A stretch of DNA of 64,000 nucleotides from positions 124,001 through 188,000 of the forward strand of contig JAEUSM010000012.1 in the NCBI GenBank assembly GCA_016788785.1. Reading direction: 5' to 3'. The translations under genes and the position numbers were made by a program. Of the stretch, positions 44,837 to 52,450 are shown piece by piece. Each line of letters begins with the position of its first letter. Position 1 is the first letter of the stretch. Origin of the DNA: Candidatus Kapaibacterium sp. Lineage in GTDB: Bacteria > Bacteroidota > Ignavibacteria > Kapaibacteriales > JAEUSM01. The notes below the pieces were generated by a model. The model saw only the letters and a program-made list of their open reading frames with translations. It ran no database searches and was not told the origin of the DNA.

Positions 44837-44860
44837 AAAAAATTACTCTGAAGGAAGAGT
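44837..44860 (-). terminator. Weak attenuator-like hairpin after the fourth AhpD gene
   Basis: On the minus strand ACTCT-TCCTTC-AGAGT is followed by AA and six T. The 5-bp stem is weak; it may lower read-through from the AhpD genes into the TonB receptor. Confidence 0.3.
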
Positions 44861-44882
44861 GTATCCCATAAGGGTAAAATTA

Positions 44883-45434
44883 CTATTTTGTTTGAGGCAT
44901 ACTTGCTAAATATCCCTCTTTTGCTCGGATTTTGCCGTTTGCATCGTACAAAGATTTGTCTTTTGGTTGGAACGTACCTAATCCATCGACATATCGATTA
45001 CTCATACAAAACAAGGCAGAAATTAGGACAGCATCATGTATTTCAAGATCTGAAGCAGCTTCATTTCTTGCTCTGTCGATATGATGTTGTTGAACGTTTT
45101 GACCATGTTGTTGAACCTCTTTGGCAATAGCCATCAAGGCTTTCATTTTTGGTGACAAATCTGAGTTTTCTGGATCATTGATTGCTTTAAGTACAAATTC
45201 TTCATCTGCATCGCAATGATATTTCGCTGTAGCAGCATGAGATGTTGTACAGTAATAACAATTATTCAACAGAGAAACATAGGCAGCGATTATCTCTCGT
45301 TCACCTCTTGAAATCCCTACATCAGAGCAAAGAAGTTCTTCTGTTAAGATTCCAATTCCTCGAGCTGTTTCTGTTCGAAATGCCAAGAGTCCTCTTATTC
45401 CAGATAAACCCTTTGGTACATTAATATATGCCAT
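44883..45434 (-). CDS. AhpD-like peroxidase-related protein, tandem copy 4
   Basis: 183 residues in the carboxymuconolactone decarboxylase/AhpD fold. The AhpD-type centre is complete: Glu47-x11-Cys59-x2-Cys62-x3-His66 (EIIAAYVSLLNNCYYCTTSH). The family signature EIHDxVLIxxxFCMxNRYVDGLG is near 130-152. AhpD members reduce peroxides through the CxxC pair; the real substrate of this subfamily is not established. Extra cysteines at 36 and 74 are candidates for further thiol chemistry. It is most similar to copy 3, from which it is separated by 22 bases. Confidence 0.88.
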   Translation of the reverse strand: MAYINVPKGLSGIRGLLAFRTETARGIGILTEELLCSDVGISRGEREIIAAYVSLLNNCYYCTTSHAATAKYHCDADEEFVLKAINDPENSDLSPKMKALMAIAKEVQQHGQNVQQHHIDRARNEAASDLEIHDAVLISALFCMSNRYVDGLGTFQPKDKSLYDANGKIRAKEGYLASMPQTK

Positions 45435-45456
45435 GATGAAATAATAATAAATACAA

Positions 45457-46008
45457 TTATGTTAAAACAACAGGTTTGGTCAAATACCCTTCTGTTGCAC
45501 GTTGTTTACCCATTTGATCATAGATTTTTTGATCAGTAGGTTGTACTGTTCCTAACCCATCTACATACCGATTGAACATACAAAATGCTGCAGCAATGAG
45601 AACAGTATCATGTAATTCCAAATCCGTTGCACCTTGTTCTCTTGCAGCATCAATGTGGTGCTGTTGTACATTTTGCCCATGTTGTTGGACTTCTTTGGCA
45701 ATTGCCAATAATGCCTTCATTTTTGGGGAGACCTGAGAATTTTGTGGATCATTGACAGCATCTTGAACAAATTTCTCGTCTCCATTACAATGAAATTTTG
45801 CGATTGCTCCATGGATAGATCGACAATACAAACAATCATTGAGGGTACAAACATAGGTTGCAATGATTTCTCGTTCACCTTTAGAAAGACCAATATCGAT
45901 TTGTAACAATTCTTCCACCAAAAGATTCAACGCTTTTGCTGTTTCTGGTCGGAATTGCATTAACCCGCGAATACCGGGATGACCATCCGGCACGTTTATG
46001 TAAGCCAT
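45457..46008 (-). CDS. AhpD-like peroxidase-related protein, tandem copy 3
   Basis: 183 residues. Glu47, Cys59, Cys62 and His66 are all in register with the other copies (EIIATYVCTLNDCLYCRSIH). Cys74 is shared with copy 4 only; Cys54 is unique. Long stretches such as the KEVQQHGQNVQQHHID segment are identical to copy 4, so these two arose from a recent duplication. No signal peptide, hence cytoplasmic. Gap to copy 2 is 24 bases. Confidence 0.88.
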   Translation of the reverse strand: MAYINVPDGHPGIRGLMQFRPETAKALNLLVEELLQIDIGLSKGEREIIATYVCTLNDCLYCRSIHGAIAKFHCNGDEKFVQDAVNDPQNSQVSPKMKALLAIAKEVQQHGQNVQQHHIDAAREQGATDLELHDTVLIAAAFCMFNRYVDGLGTVQPTDQKIYDQMGKQRATEGYLTKPVVLT

Positions 46009-46032
46009 ATTAATAATAAATAAGAGTAAAAA

Positions 46033-46590
46033 TTATTCTTCATGAACAACAGGTTTAGTTGTTCCCATATAACCATGGTTGACTAAACGATCAGCTAATT
46101 TTTGATAAAAACCAGAATCTTCAGGTGTCCATGAAGCCAAACCATCTACATAGCGATTGTATAAACAGAACAAAGATGAAATCAAGACTGTGTCGTGGAT
46201 TTCCAAATCTGTTGCTCCATGAACTCTTGCGTTTTCTACATCTTCTTTGGATACAGTTTTTCCATTTAACTGAGTTTTTTGAGCGATTATTAACAATGCT
46301 TTTAATTTCTCAGATATAGGAGCATTGTAAACATTCCATTTTACTGAATCCACTATGGTAGTATTTTCAAACAATGCATTTGCAGTTGCTTCATGTGCTC
46401 GAGTACAGAATGTACATTCATTCAGAAAAGAGACATACGTAGCGATTAGTTCTCGTTCTGCAAAGGTAAGTGTAGATTCTCCACGCATGAGTACCTGAGT
46501 TAATTCACGAATTGGTTTAGCAGAATCCAAACGATATTCTAATAAACCAGTAATGCCTGGTAAACCTGGTTGAATTGGTATATGTGCCAT
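46033..46590 (-). CDS. AhpD-like peroxidase-related protein, tandem copy 2
   Basis: 185 residues with the complete Glu47-Cys59-Cys62-His66 centre (ELIATYVSFLNECTFCTRAH) and the DLEIHDTVLISSLFCLYNRYVDGLAS signature. Its N-terminus (MAHIPIQPGLPGITGL) groups it with copy 1. It lacks the extra Cys74. Cytoplasmic. Confidence 0.88.
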   Translation of the reverse strand: MAHIPIQPGLPGITGLLEYRLDSAKPIRELTQVLMRGESTLTFAERELIATYVSFLNECTFCTRAHEATANALFENTTIVDSVKWNVYNAPISEKLKALLIIAQKTQLNGKTVSKEDVENARVHGATDLEIHDTVLISSLFCLYNRYVDGLASWTPEDSGFYQKLADRLVNHGYMGTTKPVVHEE

Positions 46591-46616
46591 GATATTATGA
46601 AATTAGAGAAAAAAAA

Positions 46617-47159
46617 TTATGATTTTGGAGGTATATAACCTACAGATGCCATTCTTACACCCATTTCTACATAATCAGCAGGGTCTTGTGGAGTAAAAGA
46701 GGCTAATCCATCGACATACCTATTGAACATACTGAATGCAGCGGCAATAAGAACAGTGTCATGAATTTCCATATCTGTTGCACCCAAACTTTTAGCTAAA
46801 GCAACATCTTCATCTGTTACAATACGACCCCCTTTTTGGACTTTCCCAGCAATTGTAAGTAATGATTTTAGCTTATCACTAACAGATGCATTCACACCAT
46901 TTAACAAGACATCATCTACAATCGAAGCATCTTCTTTTAAATGAGCACGTGCAGCAGCGGCATGAGATTGAGTGCAAAATACACACTGATTTCTCGATGA
47001 TACATAGGTTGCTATTACTTCTCTATCACCAGAAGATAAGGAAGATTCTGAGTATAAGAGAACATGAGCTAATTCTCTCATAGGTTTTGCAGTTTCTGGA
47101 CGAAATGCAAACAAACTACTAATTCCGGGTAAACCGGGTTGTGTTGGAATATGAGCCAT
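46617..47159 (-). CDS. AhpD-like peroxidase-related protein, tandem copy 1
   Basis: 180 residues with the complete Glu47-Cys59-Cys62-His66 centre (EVIATYVSSRNQCVFCTQSH). First of the four copies in transcription order, nine bases after the MFS gene, so certainly in the same transcript unless an internal promoter exists. Closest to copy 2. Cytoplasmic. Confidence 0.88.
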   Translation of the reverse strand: MAHIPTQPGLPGISSLFAFRPETAKPMRELAHVLLYSESSLSSGDREVIATYVSSRNQCVFCTQSHAAAARAHLKEDASIVDDVLLNGVNASVSDKLKSLLTIAGKVQKGGRIVTDEDVALAKSLGATDMEIHDTVLIAAAFSMFNRYVDGLASFTPQDPADYVEMGVRMASVGYIPPKS

Positions 47160-47168
47160 ACAATTGAT

Positions 47169-48362
47169 TTAAATTAATTGAGTATCCTTCGTATCCTTAA
47201 CGAAGAACATTAAAAATAAGCCGACAATGAATAATACTGAAAAAGCGAGTATAGAGTTCCCATATCCGCCAAAAAAAGGTACAAGTACACCAACAAAGAA
47301 AACACAGACACCCGTAATTATTCTTCCTAAATTAAAAGAAAGTCCTGTTGCACCTGCACGAATTTTCGTTGGAAACATCTCAGGAATAAAACTTGACAAG
47401 GTACCCTGACCTAATCCAATACAAATTCCCATTCCACCTGTAGCGATGATTGATGCAAGTGTATAATTTTTAATAAAATAGAATACGAGTATTGACAAAA
47501 CACTCAATCCGATAAATGCAAATTGAATAACGGGTTTTCTTCCGACTATATTCGCAAGAAAACCTGAAGAAAATGCTCCAACTATCCCACCTAAAGCCAA
47601 ACACATCAATATTATTCCTCTTGTTTTATTCGCTTCTGCCAAAGGTACTAATTCTTCTGCCCATGTCGGCATCCAAGAAAATAATGCCCATAATCCAATC
47701 AACATAGCACCAAAAATCAGCGATGCCAATACTAACGTTTTTGAAAATAGTGGTTCACTTGATGTTGAAAAAGAAATTGTTATATTCCGATTAGTAAATA
47801 GTTCTGAATTTTTTAGGAATATAAATAGCAGAGGAAGAAGTACTCCTACTAAAGCATTGATGTAGAATAGTTGTTTCCAATCTGGATTTGAAGCGGAAAA
47901 TATTCCAGTTACCATAATCCCTACAGCAAAAGAATTTGCTAATATGCCAATGGAAATTGCTCTTTTTTCAGGTGATATAATCTCTGCAATATGTGTAGTA
48001 GTTACAACCATTAATCCTCCTACCATAGCTCCTGAGAGAAATCGAAAGAGAGCAAAAATATGCCAAGAATCTGTAGTATTGGAAGCAATGCACAAAATTG
48101 ACAATATAGTTGTGAGGATTAAGATTGTTTGTTTACGACCAATTTTATCTGCAAATAAGCCAGATAAAACACCCCCAATTGACCATCCAATTAAGACAAT
48201 ACCATTGAAAATACTTGCAACAAATAGTCGAACCGATTCAGGTTCATTCAAAAGAAATACATCCAAAATTTGGCTCAAATTTGCTGAGACAAGTGATGAA
48301 TTTATGCCACCAAATAGACAAATAATCCAACAAAGGATAAACTGGAGAATAGTTTTATTCAT
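47169..48362 (-). CDS. Major facilitator superfamily transporter
   Basis: 397 residues, 12 predicted membrane helices. MFS signatures are present: GGVLSGLFADKIGRKQTI (loop 2-3, about 64-81) and the matching loop of the second half, SGFLANIVGRKPVI. The pattern is that of the sugar/aromatic-acid-type (MHS or AAHS-like) symporters. It is the first gene of the operon, 128 bases after the regulator gene, with an FNR-type palindrome and a TATTTTTG element upstream. Direction and substrate unknown. Confidence 0.9.
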   Translation of the reverse strand: MNKTILQFILCWIICLFGGINSSLVSANLSQILDVFLLNEPESVRLFVASIFNGIVLIGWSIGGVLSGLFADKIGRKQTILILTTILSILCIASNTTDSWHIFALFRFLSGAMVGGLMVVTTTHIAEIISPEKRAISIGILANSFAVGIMVTGIFSASNPDWKQLFYINALVGVLLPLLFIFLKNSELFTNRNITISFSTSSEPLFSKTLVLASLIFGAMLIGLWALFSWMPTWAEELVPLAEANKTRGIILMCLALGGIVGAFSSGFLANIVGRKPVIQFAFIGLSVLSILVFYFIKNYTLASIIATGGMGICIGLGQGTLSSFIPEMFPTKIRAGATGLSFNLGRIITGVCVFFVGVLVPFFGGYGNSILAFSVLFIVGLFLMFFVKDTKDTQLI

Positions 48363-48382
48363 AATTTCCTTGAAAATTTATA

Positions 48383-48390
48383 CAAAAATA
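48383..48390 (-). promoter_or_regulatory. -7 promoter element of the AhpD/TonB/haloperoxidase operon
   Basis: Minus strand CGTATTTTTG matches TAnnTTTG; predicted transcription start near 48379, 17 bases before the MFS ATG. There is no TTTG at the -33 position, where the FNR-type palindrome sits instead, as expected for an activator-dependent promoter. Confidence 0.55.
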
Positions 48391-48411
48391 CGAAACACAG
48401 GTAGGTGAAAA

Positions 48412-48429
48412 TCTTGATTTGAATCAAGA
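48412..48429. promoter_or_regulatory. FNR-type operator TTGATTTGAATCAA
   Basis: TCTTGATT-TG-AATCAAGA is a perfect 8+2+8 palindrome whose core TTGAT-N4-ATCAA (48414-48427) equals the classical FNR box. Its centre (48420.5) is about 41.5 bases upstream of the predicted start, the class II activator position. The adjacent gene encodes a Crp/Fnr-family protein. Confidence 0.65.
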
Positions 48430-48489
48430 AAATTAAGAAAATTTCAAGAAAATCGTGAAAAAATACGAAAAATTTAGAACTTTTTAAGA

Positions 48490-49143
48490 TTATAACATCT
48501 TTTTGCGGAACCGTGAAAAGGTTTCGGGTGAAATTCCAAGGTAGGAAGCTATCTGATAATGTTTTGCACGTTCCAAAATATCAGGTTGATGTTCTAACAA
48601 ATAACTGTATTGTTCTTCGATAGATTTTGTTCTGGTGTAAAGATCTTTTTTTTCACTGTAGGAAAATCGTTGCTCAGCAGCAGCTCTACTAATATCTTGC
48701 CAACAGTTGTGTGAACAAAACAATTCAACTGATTTATGAGATGGGATATATAATATTTCAGATTTTTCAATTGCAACGATGTTATATAATGCAGGAAGTT
48801 TCATTATTGGATTCATTGTCGCAAAAATCGGAGTTAGTTCTGAGTAAAAATCTTTTATAAAATGTTGCTCTTCATTTTCATAATAACAAAGGAAGAATCC
48901 TTTGGCAATAAAAAATTGATCACCTAGCAATTGTCCTTCATGTTGAATGTGTTCATTCTTGTCAACATGTTTATACTCAAGAATTGAAAGAAAAGAAGAC
49001 CATTCTTCGTCAGGTAAATTGGTGATAGAAGAAAAATAGGTGAAAATCGATTGTAAAGTCGTATCAAAGGAAAAATATGTTGTTGTATCGTTTTCACTAA
49101 TAAAAACATCATCTTTCACGGAGCTAATCGAATTATTTGCCAT
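48490..49143 (-). CDS. Crp/Fnr-family transcription regulator
   Basis: 217 residues. An N-terminal cyclic-nucleotide-binding-like jelly roll (about 40-150) and a helical C-terminus with a winged helix ending at the recognition helix SPETFSRFRKKML. Glu207, Ser210 and Arg211 match the E-x2-SR pattern by which FNR reads TTGAT. It has no N-terminal cysteine cluster, so it is not an oxygen-sensing iron-sulfur FNR; three cysteines (FLCYY, LFCSHNC) could sense redox, but this is speculative. The ATG at 49143 overlaps pdxH by 28 bases; a GTG at 49119 would overlap by the classic four bases (GTGA). It is probably the regulator of the operon downstream. Confidence 0.85.
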   Translation of the reverse strand: MANNSISSVKDDVFISENDTTTYFSFDTTLQSIFTYFSSITNLPDEEWSSFLSILEYKHVDKNEHIQHEGQLLGDQFFIAKGFFLCYYENEEQHFIKDFYSELTPIFATMNPIMKLPALYNIVAIEKSEILYIPSHKSVELFCSHNCWQDISRAAAEQRFSYSEKKDLYTRTKSIEEQYSYLLEHQPDILERAKHYQIASYLGISPETFSRFRKKML

Positions 49144-49772
49144 TCATTTGTATGCGGCATTAACTGGTACATAATTCTGTCATGAAGTCTGCTTTCGCGA
49201 CCTTGCCAGAATTCGAAATTAATTGGTCTAATAACAAATCCTCCCCAATAATCTGGTAGAGCTAATCTGATATCTTTGTATTTTTCTTGCGATTCTTCAA
49301 ATTTAGTTTCCAAATACTCTCTTGAAGGAATTATTTCGCTTTGAGGTGAAATAACTGCTCCAATTTGGCTTTCTTTGGGTCTCGTTTTGAAATATGCAAA
49401 CGATTCTTGATGTGTGAGTTTCGAAGCAATTCCTTGAACTCGGACTTGTCGTTCTAATTCACCCCAGAAAAAAACCATAGAACATTTTGGATTTTCAAGT
49501 AACTCTTTGCCTTTTTTACTTTTGTAATTAGTATAAAAGACAAATCCTTCTTTTTTCACTTCTTTGAGTAAAACAATTCTTACTGAAGGAAATCCATCTG
49601 TTGTTGACGTTGCTAATGAAAATGCATTGGGTTCTAAGATTTTAGAATCTAAGGCTTCTTTGAACCATTGATTAAATTGTTGATAAGGATTTGGATGAAC
49701 ATCATCCTCTAAAAGGCTTGAACGTTTATAATTCTGTCTTAAACTTGAAATATCTACATGATTTTCACTCAT
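49116..49772 (-). CDS. pdxH: Pyridoxamine 5'-phosphate oxidase PdxH
   Basis: FMN-dependent oxidase that makes pyridoxal 5'-phosphate. Start at ATG 49772, 218 residues, the usual size. Motifs: SLRQNYKRSSLLEDD, PNAFSLATSTTDGFPSVRIVLLK, GFVFYTNYKSKKGKELLENP (FMN phosphate contacts) and the C-terminal WGGFVIRPINFEFWQGRESRLHDRI. It follows pgeF by 13 bases and overlaps the regulator gene. Confidence 0.95.
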   Translation of the reverse strand: MSENHVDISSLRQNYKRSSLLEDDVHPNPYQQFNQWFKEALDSKILEPNAFSLATSTTDGFPSVRIVLLKEVKKEGFVFYTNYKSKKGKELLENPKCSMVFFWGELERQVRVQGIASKLTHQESFAYFKTRPKESQIGAVISPQSEIIPSREYLETKFEESQEKYKDIRLALPDYWGGFVIRPINFEFWQGRESRLHDRIMYQLMPHTNEWQIIRLAP

Positions 49773-49785
49773 AACGAAGTACGTT

Positions 49786-50526
49786 TTATTTTGCTGAAAT
49801 TTTGTATATAAACACCACATTTAAACCGAACATCTCTCTATCTCTACGAAAGGAATGAAACTGATTATTAGAAATAGTACAACTCTTATCACATTCGATA
49901 TTGTGCAATTGTACACCAGATTCTACTAATTGATCAAAAACATTCTTTTGAACATCTAAATGTATGTTCGAATCGATTGTACATACATACTTAGAATCAA
50001 ACAAGGAAGAAACATCATTTTGTACTACGTACTTTTGTTGCGAAGCTGATGGGCTTATAAACGCAAGTAATTTTGATGGTTTTGTTCCAAATTCAATCAT
50101 CATTGATTGAATTGTTTTACCAACAATATTCTTAACTGTTCCTCTCCAGCCTGAATGAATACCTGCAATGAGTTGGTTTTCAGCATCATAAAGAGTTATA
50201 CCTACACAATCCGCAACTGAAATACAAAGTACCAAATTCTTTGAAGAAGTAATGATAGCATCCCCACTCAAATTAGGTGTCCATTCTTTTACAATGTGTA
50301 TTCTATCAGAATGTACTTGTTCAAGGAATTGTAACTGATTTCTTTGAATCCCTAATGTAGTGGAAAAATTCTGTTGAGCAATTTTAATTGATTCAACAGA
50401 ATATTTTTTTCCAATCTTAGAAACTGCAAATGAAGTACCAATTGGATTAGTGTTAATTTGTGTTAGTGTAATTCCAGAATGTATTTCGTTGGGAAAAATT
50501 GTTGCTCTTTTTACCTCTACTTTCAT
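49786..50526 (-). CDS. pgeF: Peptidoglycan editing factor / multicopper-like YfiH family (PgeF)
   Basis: 246 residues of the YfiH/DUF152 family, known in other bacteria as a peptidoglycan-editing or purine-nucleoside enzyme. The zinc-site residues are in place: the histidine of LEQVHSDRIH, the cysteine of SVADCVG and the histidine of GIHSGWRGTVKNIV. The C-terminal SFRRDREMFGLNVVFIY is also typical. First gene of the pgeF-pdxH-regulator group. Confidence 0.9.
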   Translation of the reverse strand: MKVEVKRATIFPNEIHSGITLTQINTNPIGTSFAVSKIGKKYSVESIKIAQQNFSTTLGIQRNQLQFLEQVHSDRIHIVKEWTPNLSGDAIITSSKNLVLCISVADCVGITLYDAENQLIAGIHSGWRGTVKNIVGKTIQSMMIEFGTKPSKLLAFISPSASQQKYVVQNDVSSLFDSKYVCTIDSNIHLDVQKNVFDQLVESGVQLHNIECDKSCTISNNQFHSFRRDREMFGLNVVFIYKISAK

Positions 50527-50575
50527 ATTATAATAACTTCACTTTCTAATTGTCTATGTAGCAAATTTTGTCAAT

Positions 50576-50583
50576 TACTTTTG
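50576..50583 (+). promoter_or_regulatory. Candidate -7 element right before the PmbA-like gene
   Basis: TACTTTTG matches TAnnTTTG and ends seven bases before the GTG start at 50591. If used, the transcript would be nearly leaderless. No -33 match at 19-20 bases; low confidence. Confidence 0.25.
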
Positions 50584-50590
50584 CATTAAC

Positions 50591-52450
50591 GTGAGTCTAC
50601 ATAAATTAGTACTGCTTTTAACTGTCTATAGTTCCTTGTTTTTTGTACAAAATAATCATCTTTCTTCAAAAACTTTTGTTTTAAGAAATAATTTATCAAA
50701 TCTTTATGAAGATTTGAGGCTCAAAAATGACGAAAAAGAGCTTTTCAAAGCCATGAAAGATGAGATGAAACGGTCGTTTAGACATTTACGTTTGGATGGT
50801 GTTGACTCTTTATATTATCTTCAATATGTGGTGCAACTTCATAATGTTGTTGAGGTAAAAACTTCAAAAGGTGGTATTGTAAAAGTTACTCAAAAACCCT
50901 ACGCTACTCTTTCAGTTCAAGCTCGAGTAGGTTCACCAAAAATGGATAATACTAACTTTTTTGATGTTTCATTAAACTTTTTTGGTTCTTCAGATGATGA
51001 AGAAAGTTTTGAAAATCGTTTAATACCATTTGAATTAGATTACCCTACCTTAAGAAATGAACTTTGGTTAGCGACAGATGTTGCTTATAAACAAGCAACA
51101 GAAATTTTGGCAAAAAAGGTTTCTTATTTGCAAAATAAAGTTCGGAAAGATTCTACTCCTGACTTCTATTTATTGCCACCAATTCAATTTTCATTACCAT
51201 CAACTTCTGTTGAATTAACAACACAAGAACAAACACAAATACCATTCAAATTAGCTCAACTATCCAAAAGATTTTTGGATTTCCCAGAAATAATTAATTC
51301 ACAAGTTAATTTTGAGTTTATTCAAAAACGAATGCTCTTTTGTAACTCTGAAGGTCGTGAATTTGCAAAATCTGATAATTTTTGTGGAGTTGAAGTTGTT
51401 GCCTTGACACAAAGAGAAGATGGTATGTTGCTTTCCAATACGTACTCCAATTATCAAATTGCTCCCCAAAAATATTTTTTTCAACAAATAGGTTCCAACA
51501 AACATTTTTTAGAAAAAGAAATCGACTCTTTAGCAACAACTGTTATAAAACTTAAAAAAGCACAACCATTAGAAGATCCGTATTCAGGACCAGTTATGTT
51601 TACAGGTCAAGCTACAGGAGAATTGTTTGGTCAGTTTTTTATTCCCAATCTTGTTGTTCAACGTCAAGCACTTTCCGATCAAGGATTTGATGCAACAAGA
51701 AATATCGCGTTTCAAAACAAGGTAGGTGGGAGGGTATTGAATGTTTCATTTTCTGTGAATGCTATTTCTGGATATTCAAAACTTCAAGATTCTGTTGTTG
51801 GTTCATTTCAATATGACGATCAAGGAATTGAAACACCTGAACGAATTGAGTTGGTGAAAAATGGCTATTTAGTAACATTGCTCAATGATAGAACATTAAC
51901 GAAAAAATTCACTACCTCAAATGGTCATCATCGTTCAGGAGGAACAGCTCCAGGTGTGATTGAGATTTCTCATAACGGTAATAAAGAAAGCTATGAAAGT
52001 CTTAAAAAGAAAATGATGGAACTTTGTAAAAAAAGAGAACTTCCTTTTGGATTGGTGGTGAAAAAGATAGTCAACCAAAATCTCCTATTTACTTCGATTT
52101 ATAGGCTTTCTGAAGGTGAATACCCAATTGCACGAGGTGAGGCAAAAGTGAATGCAATTGAAGTGTACAAAGTGTATCCAGATGGCAAAGAAGAACTTAT
52201 TACATCACCTGAAATCAATGGTATTACTGTTGGTATGTTCAAAGAAATTATTGGAGCATCAAACATGACGTCTCGTTATAGTTATTTGGCTTCTGCGATT
52301 ATATCACCATTTATTACTGGAGGTGCACAATTTCTTCCTACGACGTTGTTTTTCCCAGAAACAATCTTAGTAGAAGAATTAGAAGTAAAACCAAATCAAG
52401 AAGAATTTTCTAAACCTCCTATAATGTCAAGTCCATTACTAGCAAAGTAA
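50591..52450 (+). CDS. Exported TldD/PmbA-related protein
   Basis: 619 residues from a GTG, with an N-terminal signal peptide or anchor (HKLVLLLTVYSSLFFVQ). The C-terminal half follows the TldD/PmbA pattern: SGPVMFTGQATGELFGQFF, then IELVKNGYLVTLLNDRTLTKKF and a proline-rich end (EFSKPPIMSSPL). TldD carries an HExxxH zinc site and PmbA does not; the position here reads TGQATGELFG, so it is PmbA-like without catalytic zinc ligands. TldD/PmbA pairs are usually cytosolic, so an exported single member is unusual. Its stop abuts the convergent hybrid kinase gene. Confidence 0.75.
   Translation: MSLHKLVLLLTVYSSLFFVQNNHLSSKTFVLRNNLSNLYEDLRLKNDEKELFKAMKDEMKRSFRHLRLDGVDSLYYLQYVVQLHNVVEVKTSKGGIVKVTQKPYATLSVQARVGSPKMDNTNFFDVSLNFFGSSDDEESFENRLIPFELDYPTLRNELWLATDVAYKQATEILAKKVSYLQNKVRKDSTPDFYLLPPIQFSLPSTSVELTTQEQTQIPFKLAQLSKRFLDFPEIINSQVNFEFIQKRMLFCNSEGREFAKSDNFCGVEVVALTQREDGMLLSNTYSNYQIAPQKYFFQQIGSNKHFLEKEIDSLATTVIKLKKAQPLEDPYSGPVMFTGQATGELFGQFFIPNLVVQRQALSDQGFDATRNIAFQNKVGGRVLNVSFSVNAISGYSKLQDSVVGSFQYDDQGIETPERIELVKNGYLVTLLNDRTLTKKFTTSNGHHRSGGTAPGVIEISHNGNKESYESLKKKMMELCKKRELPFGLVVKKIVNQNLLFTSIYRLSEGEYPIARGEAKVNAIEVYKVYPDGKEELITSPEINGITVGMFKEIIGASNMTSRYSYLASAIISPFITGGAQFLPTTLFFPETILVEELEVKPNQEEFSKPPIMSSPLLAK

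Noticed and set aside
44883-47159. Tandem AhpD genes as an assembly duplication
   Set aside because: The four copies differ at many codons and have different intergenic spacers, so they are real paralogues.
37433-49143. Reading the Crp/Fnr-controlled run as a defence island or prophage
   Set aside because: No nuclease, integrase, toxin-antitoxin pair or phage structural gene is present; base composition resembles the rest of the window.
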